This document shows, piece after piece, positions 6,525 through 8,727 of a stretch of 8,727 nucleotides of DNA. Each line of letters begins with the position of its first letter. Within the stretch, counting starts at the first letter, position 1. Made by a program: the position numbers and the translations under genes. This stretch comes from CAYPCH01 sp964409165 (GTDB lineage: Bacteria; Bacillota; Clostridia; Acetivibrionales; Acetivibrionaceae). The stretch covers positions 1-8,727 of the forward strand of contig CAYPCH010000141.1 in the NCBI GenBank assembly GCA_964409165.1, in the 5' to 3' direction. The notes under the pieces are model-generated. The model was not told the origin of the DNA. It ran no database searches and saw nothing but the letters and a program-made list of their open reading frames with translations.

Positions 6525-6544
6525 TAAGTAAATATTAGTAGTTT

Positions 6545-6690
6545 AGTGATTAGTGATTAGTNNNNNNNNNNNNNNNNNNNNNNNNNNNNNNNNNNNNNNN
6601 NNNNNNNNNNNNNNNNNNNNNNNNNNNNNNNNNNNNNNNNNNNNNNNNNNNNNNNNNNNNNTTAGTGATTAGTGATTAGTAGTTAGTGAT
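6545..6690. repeat. Heptamer tandem repeat TTAGTGA flanking an assembly gap
   Basis: Copies of TTAGTGA read up to the gap on the left and resume in the same sequence on the right, decaying to TTAGTAG and TTAGTGATG. The true copy number is unknown because the gap sits inside the array. The 7-bp unit cannot be coding: cycling frames meet TAG and TGA in every phase. Slippage during replication could vary the length. Confidence 0.75.
6562..6661. other. Assembly gap of 100 N
   Basis: Exactly 100 unknown bases occur here. That count is the usual placeholder for a gap of unknown size, so the real distance between the ahcY promoter and its start is not known. The heptamer array on both sides probably caused the break. 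Confidence 0.95.
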
Positions 6691-6731
6691 GTAAAAAAGA
6701 ACTTGAAGATGAATTTTTATAGGAGGGAATT

Positions 6732-8135
6732 ATGGCGAATTACAAAATAGCGGATTTAAACTTATGGGAATGGGGAAGGAAAGAAATAGAAATTGCAGAA
6801 AAGGAAATGCCCGGTCTTATGGCTATCAGGGAAAAGTACGCACCTTTGCAGCCATTGAAAGGTGTAAGAGTTTCTGGTTCACTTCATATGACAATACAGA
6901 CAGCGGTTCTGATTGAAACGCTGGTTGCATTAGGAGCTGATGTAAGGTGGGCGAGTTGTAACATATTTTCGACTCAGAACCATGCAGCGGCTGCCATAGT
7001 AAAAGCAGGTGTTCCTGTATTTGCATGGAAGGGTGAAAGTCTTGAAGAATACTGGTGGTGCACCGAGCAGATGCTTACATTTCCGGGAGGACTCGGGCCG
7101 CAACTTATTGTTGATGACGGTGGGGATGCCACTTTATTTATACACAGGGGGTATAAAGCAGAGAACGACCCGTCAATACTGGATGAACCGACAGATAATG
7201 AAGAGGTTAAGATTATAAACAGACTGCTCAAGGAAGGTCTTGAAAAGGACAATCAAAAATGGCACAGGGTTGTCAAGGAGTGGAAGGGTGTTTCAGAAGA
7301 AACTACAACCGGAGTTCATAGGCTTTATCAGATGATGGAAAGAGGGGAACTTCTTGTTCCGGCCATTAATGTCAATGATTCTGTTACAAAGTCGAAGTTT
7401 GATAATCTATACGGTTGCAGAGAATCTTTGGTTGACGGTATAAAAAGGGCAACAGATGTAATGGTAGCTGGAAAGGTTGCTGTTGTATGCGGCTATGGAG
7501 ATGTGGGTAAAGGTTCCTCACAATCCTTGCGTGGTCTCGGAGCGAGGGTAATTGTAACTGAGATTGACCCTATTTGTGCACTACAGGCAGCCATGGAAGG
7601 TTATGAGGTTAAAACTGTAGAGGATACTTTGGGAATCGGTGATATATATGTTACAACAACCGGAAACAAGGATATTATAACCCTGGAGCATATGAAAAGG
7701 ATGAAGGATCAGGCGATTGTATGCAATATAGGGCATTTTGACAACGAGATTCAGATGTCAAAGCTCAATAACTACAAGGGCATTAAGAGGGTTAACATTA
7801 AGCCTCAGGTAGACAAGTATATATTCCCGGAAGGGCATGAAATATTTGTTTTGGCAGAAGGAAGGCTTGTGAACCTCGGCTGTGCCACAGGGCATCCTTC
7901 ATTTGTAATGTCAAACAGCTTCTCGAACCAGACGCTTGCTCAGATTGACCTGTGGGAGAACAGGGATAATTATGAGCCTAAAGTTTATATTTTATCCAAG
8001 AAGCTTGATGAAGAGGTTGCAAGACTTCATCTTGAAAAAATTGGTGTCAGGTTGACCAAGCTTACACAGGAGCAGGCTGATTACCTTGGCGTACCTGTTG
8101 AGGGACCGTTTAAGTCAGATCATTACAGGTATTGA
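6732..8135 (+). CDS. ahcY: S-adenosyl-L-homocysteine hydrolase
   Basis: This cytoplasmic NAD-dependent enzyme splits S-adenosylhomocysteine into adenosine and homocysteine, removing the inhibitory product of SAM-dependent methylation and feeding the methionine cycle. The protein has 467 residues and looks complete. Substrate-domain residues are His52 (GSLHMT), DDGGD at 128-132, Glu190 (EETTTG), Lys220, Asp224, Asn225 and Cys229 (TKSKFDNLYGC). The NAD Rossmann loop is GYGDVGKG at 254-261. His335 (GHFDNE) and His388 (GHPS) follow, and the C-terminus ends in KSDHYRY with Lys461 and Tyr465, which contact the neighbouring subunit's NAD. A segment at about 145-187 is an insertion typical of the long bacterial/plant form and absent from the short archaeal/Thermotoga form. 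AGGAGGG at 6721-6727 lies 4 nt before the ATG and fixes the start. The gene stands alone behind its own promoter; no methionine-cycle gene adjoins it in this window. Confidence 0.97.
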   Translation: MANYKIADLNLWEWGRKEIEIAEKEMPGLMAIREKYAPLQPLKGVRVSGSLHMTIQTAVLIETLVALGADVRWASCNIFSTQNHAAAAIVKAGVPVFAWKGESLEEYWWCTEQMLTFPGGLGPQLIVDDGGDATLFIHRGYKAENDPSILDEPTDNEEVKIINRLLKEGLEKDNQKWHRVVKEWKGVSEETTTGVHRLYQMMERGELLVPAINVNDSVTKSKFDNLYGCRESLVDGIKRATDVMVAGKVAVVCGYGDVGKGSSQSLRGLGARVIVTEIDPICALQAAMEGYEVKTVEDTLGIGDIYVTTTGNKDIITLEHMKRMKDQAIVCNIGHFDNEIQMSKLNNYKGIKRVNIKPQVDKYIFPEGHEIFVLAEGRLVNLGCATGHPSFVMSNSFSNQTLAQIDLWENRDNYEPKVYILSKKLDEEVARLHLEKIGVRLTKLTQEQADYLGVPVEGPFKSDHYRY

Positions 8136-8194
8136 TAACATTGGTGGCAAAAGCGATATAAACGCTTTGATGGCGAGATATAGTTGACAGACAT

Positions 8195-8204
8195 GTTGTG
8201 GGAT
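8195..8204. repeat. 10-bp segment complementary to 8309-8318
   Basis: GTTGTGGGAT here is the exact reverse complement of ATCCCACAAC at 8309-8318, inside the left arm of the long hairpin. In RNA it would compete with that hairpin. In DNA the pair would bound a segment of 124 bp. I see no target-site duplication around it. Confidence 0.45.
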
Positions 8205-8256
8205 GGTAAAAGTGTAAACTCCACGTATTAATGTGAGTATTTATCGGATGCGAGTT

Positions 8257-8276
8257 AACTGCATGGCAGTTGTTTT
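8257..8276 (+). terminator. Weak candidate terminator after ahcY
   Basis: AACTGC (8257-8262) and GCAGTT (8266-8271) pair around a 3-nt loop and are followed by GTTTTG. The stem is short and the U-run has only four bases, so termination here would be inefficient. It is the only hairpin with any U-run between ahcY and the convergent gene. Confidence 0.25.
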
Positions 8277-8303
8277 GAATTAAGAGTATGAGAAGTGTAC
8301 TTG

Positions 8304-8364
8304 AGAGAATCCCACAACCTCACTGATACCAGAGAACCCCATCAGTGAGGTTGTGAGATTCTCT
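8304..8364. repeat. Long inverted repeat, 24-bp arms with one mismatch
   Basis: The arms 8304-8327 and 8341-8364 are complementary at 23 of 24 positions around a 13-nt loop. The loop itself contains AGAGAACCCC, nearly repeating AGAGAATCCC from the start of the left arm. It lies between the convergent ahcY and the small minus-strand gene. Neither strand has a U-run beyond it, so it is not a standard intrinsic terminator. A dispersed palindromic element or a processing/stability hairpin is possible. Confidence 0.75.
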
Positions 8365-8389
8365 GGATAAAGAAGTCGTGAATATATGC

Positions 8390-8719
8390 TCATAGTATTT
8401 TGACATTCAAGTTGATATCTCCTTTGTCACCTAAAAGTGACTTGGTGAAAAGGAGAGAATCGCTGAAGCCGTGCTTGTAGAAGAAACACGATTTCAAATA
8501 CATCATGTCGTACAGTGCGCTGGTGTGTTTTATCAGAAGATCCTTTGCTTCATCAGATAATTTTGATTTTAATAAGTCTAAAATCTGGTTTTCATTTTCA
8601 GAAAGGGTCTGAAAATCTTTAGAATTTTCCAGTTTGTAATCAAGCTGGTCAAGGCGTTCAATTTCACAGCCGGTAAGAAATTCTTCAAACCCTTTCCACT
8701 TTTTCGGTTCGTTTATCAT
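8390..8719 (-). CDS. Small hypothetical protein, mainly helical
   Basis: The product is a 109-residue acidic protein rich in Leu, Lys, Glu and Asp, with no signal peptide or membrane segment. Heptad-like Leu/Ile spacing between residues 20 and 85 predicts an alpha-helical bundle. I do not recognise the family. The stretch ALYDMMYLKSCFFYKHGFSD (68-87) recalls small Firmicute helical proteins that carry a conserved Tyr and Gly-Phe near the C-terminus, but that is only a resemblance. An in-frame stop codon lies directly upstream of the ATG, so this is the earliest possible start. Only 8 bases upstream are visible, so its ribosome binding site is outside the window. It converges on ahcY across a hairpin-bearing spacer. 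The length and the A/T-rich but protein-like composition favour a real gene. Confidence 0.6.
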   Translation of the reverse strand: MINEPKKWKGFEEFLTGCEIERLDQLDYKLENSKDFQTLSENENQILDLLKSKLSDEAKDLLIKHTSALYDMMYLKSCFFYKHGFSDSLLFTKSLLGDKGDINLNVKIL

Positions 8720-8727
8720 TTATATTT

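Noticed and set aside
6525..6731. SAM or SAH riboswitch upstream of ahcY
   Set aside because: The visible leader is heptamer repeat and A/T-rich sequence with no conserved riboswitch core. The unsequenced gap cannot be judged.
8195..8318. Miniature inverted-repeat transposable element
   Set aside because: The 10-bp termini are complementary, but no target-site duplication flanks them and the complementarity does not extend. Only a genome-wide copy search could revive this idea.
8304..8364. Standard Rho-independent terminator for ahcY or the small minus-strand gene
   Set aside because: The stem is strong but neither strand shows a run of U after it.
1..8727. A novel multi-gene system such as defence, toxin-antitoxin or a biosynthetic cluster
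   Set aside because: The genes are housekeeping or conserved hypotheticals in separate transcription units, with convergent or insulated arrangements and no shared operon logic.

Overview
This is an AT-rich window of ordinary low-GC Firmicute chromosome. The class II (B12-dependent) ribonucleotide reductase, paired DUF4015 surface proteins, strong purine-rich ribosome binding sites and A/T-rich intergenic regions suggest an anaerobic Clostridia member, perhaps of the Ruminiclostridium/Acetivibrio type. That placement is an inference; nothing here fixes the species. I see no tRNA, rRNA, CRISPR array, transposase or phage gene.

Layout: (1) Positions 1-2913 hold two tandem plus-strand paralogues of the DUF4015 putative glycosyl hydrolase family. 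The first is a membrane-anchored protein with its own terminator. The second is most likely a lipoprotein starting at 1666, because a good sigma-A promoter lies across the earlier in-frame ATG at 1561. (2) Positions 2914-3236 are noncoding and contain about three and a half copies of a 32-bp tandem repeat, an intrinsic terminator, and a sigma-A promoter overlaid by two NrdR-box-like sites exactly 31 bp apart. (3) Positions 3237-5573 encode the adenosylcobalamin-dependent ribonucleotide reductase NrdJ, with all core catalytic residues and a cysteine-rich tail. (4) A DUF2461 protein on the minus strand converges on nrdJ, and a strong palindrome sits between them. (5) Positions 6281-6731 are noncoding. 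They contain a Fur-box-like palindrome, AT-rich repeats, a strong promoter and a heptamer repeat array interrupted by a 100-N assembly gap. (6) Positions 6732-8135 encode a complete S-adenosylhomocysteinase. (7) Positions 8136-8389 are noncoding and contain a long 24-bp-arm hairpin, followed by a small unrecognised minus-strand gene.

The genes are mostly independent single-gene units rather than one operon: each plus-strand gene has its own leader and usually its own promoter or terminator. The best-supported regulatory observation is NrdR control of nrdJ. A recurring oddity is that almost every intergenic region carries its own short repeats or hairpins. I do not see a convincing undescribed multi-gene system. 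The coding content is housekeeping and conserved-hypothetical, and the less explained material is in the intergenic DNA.
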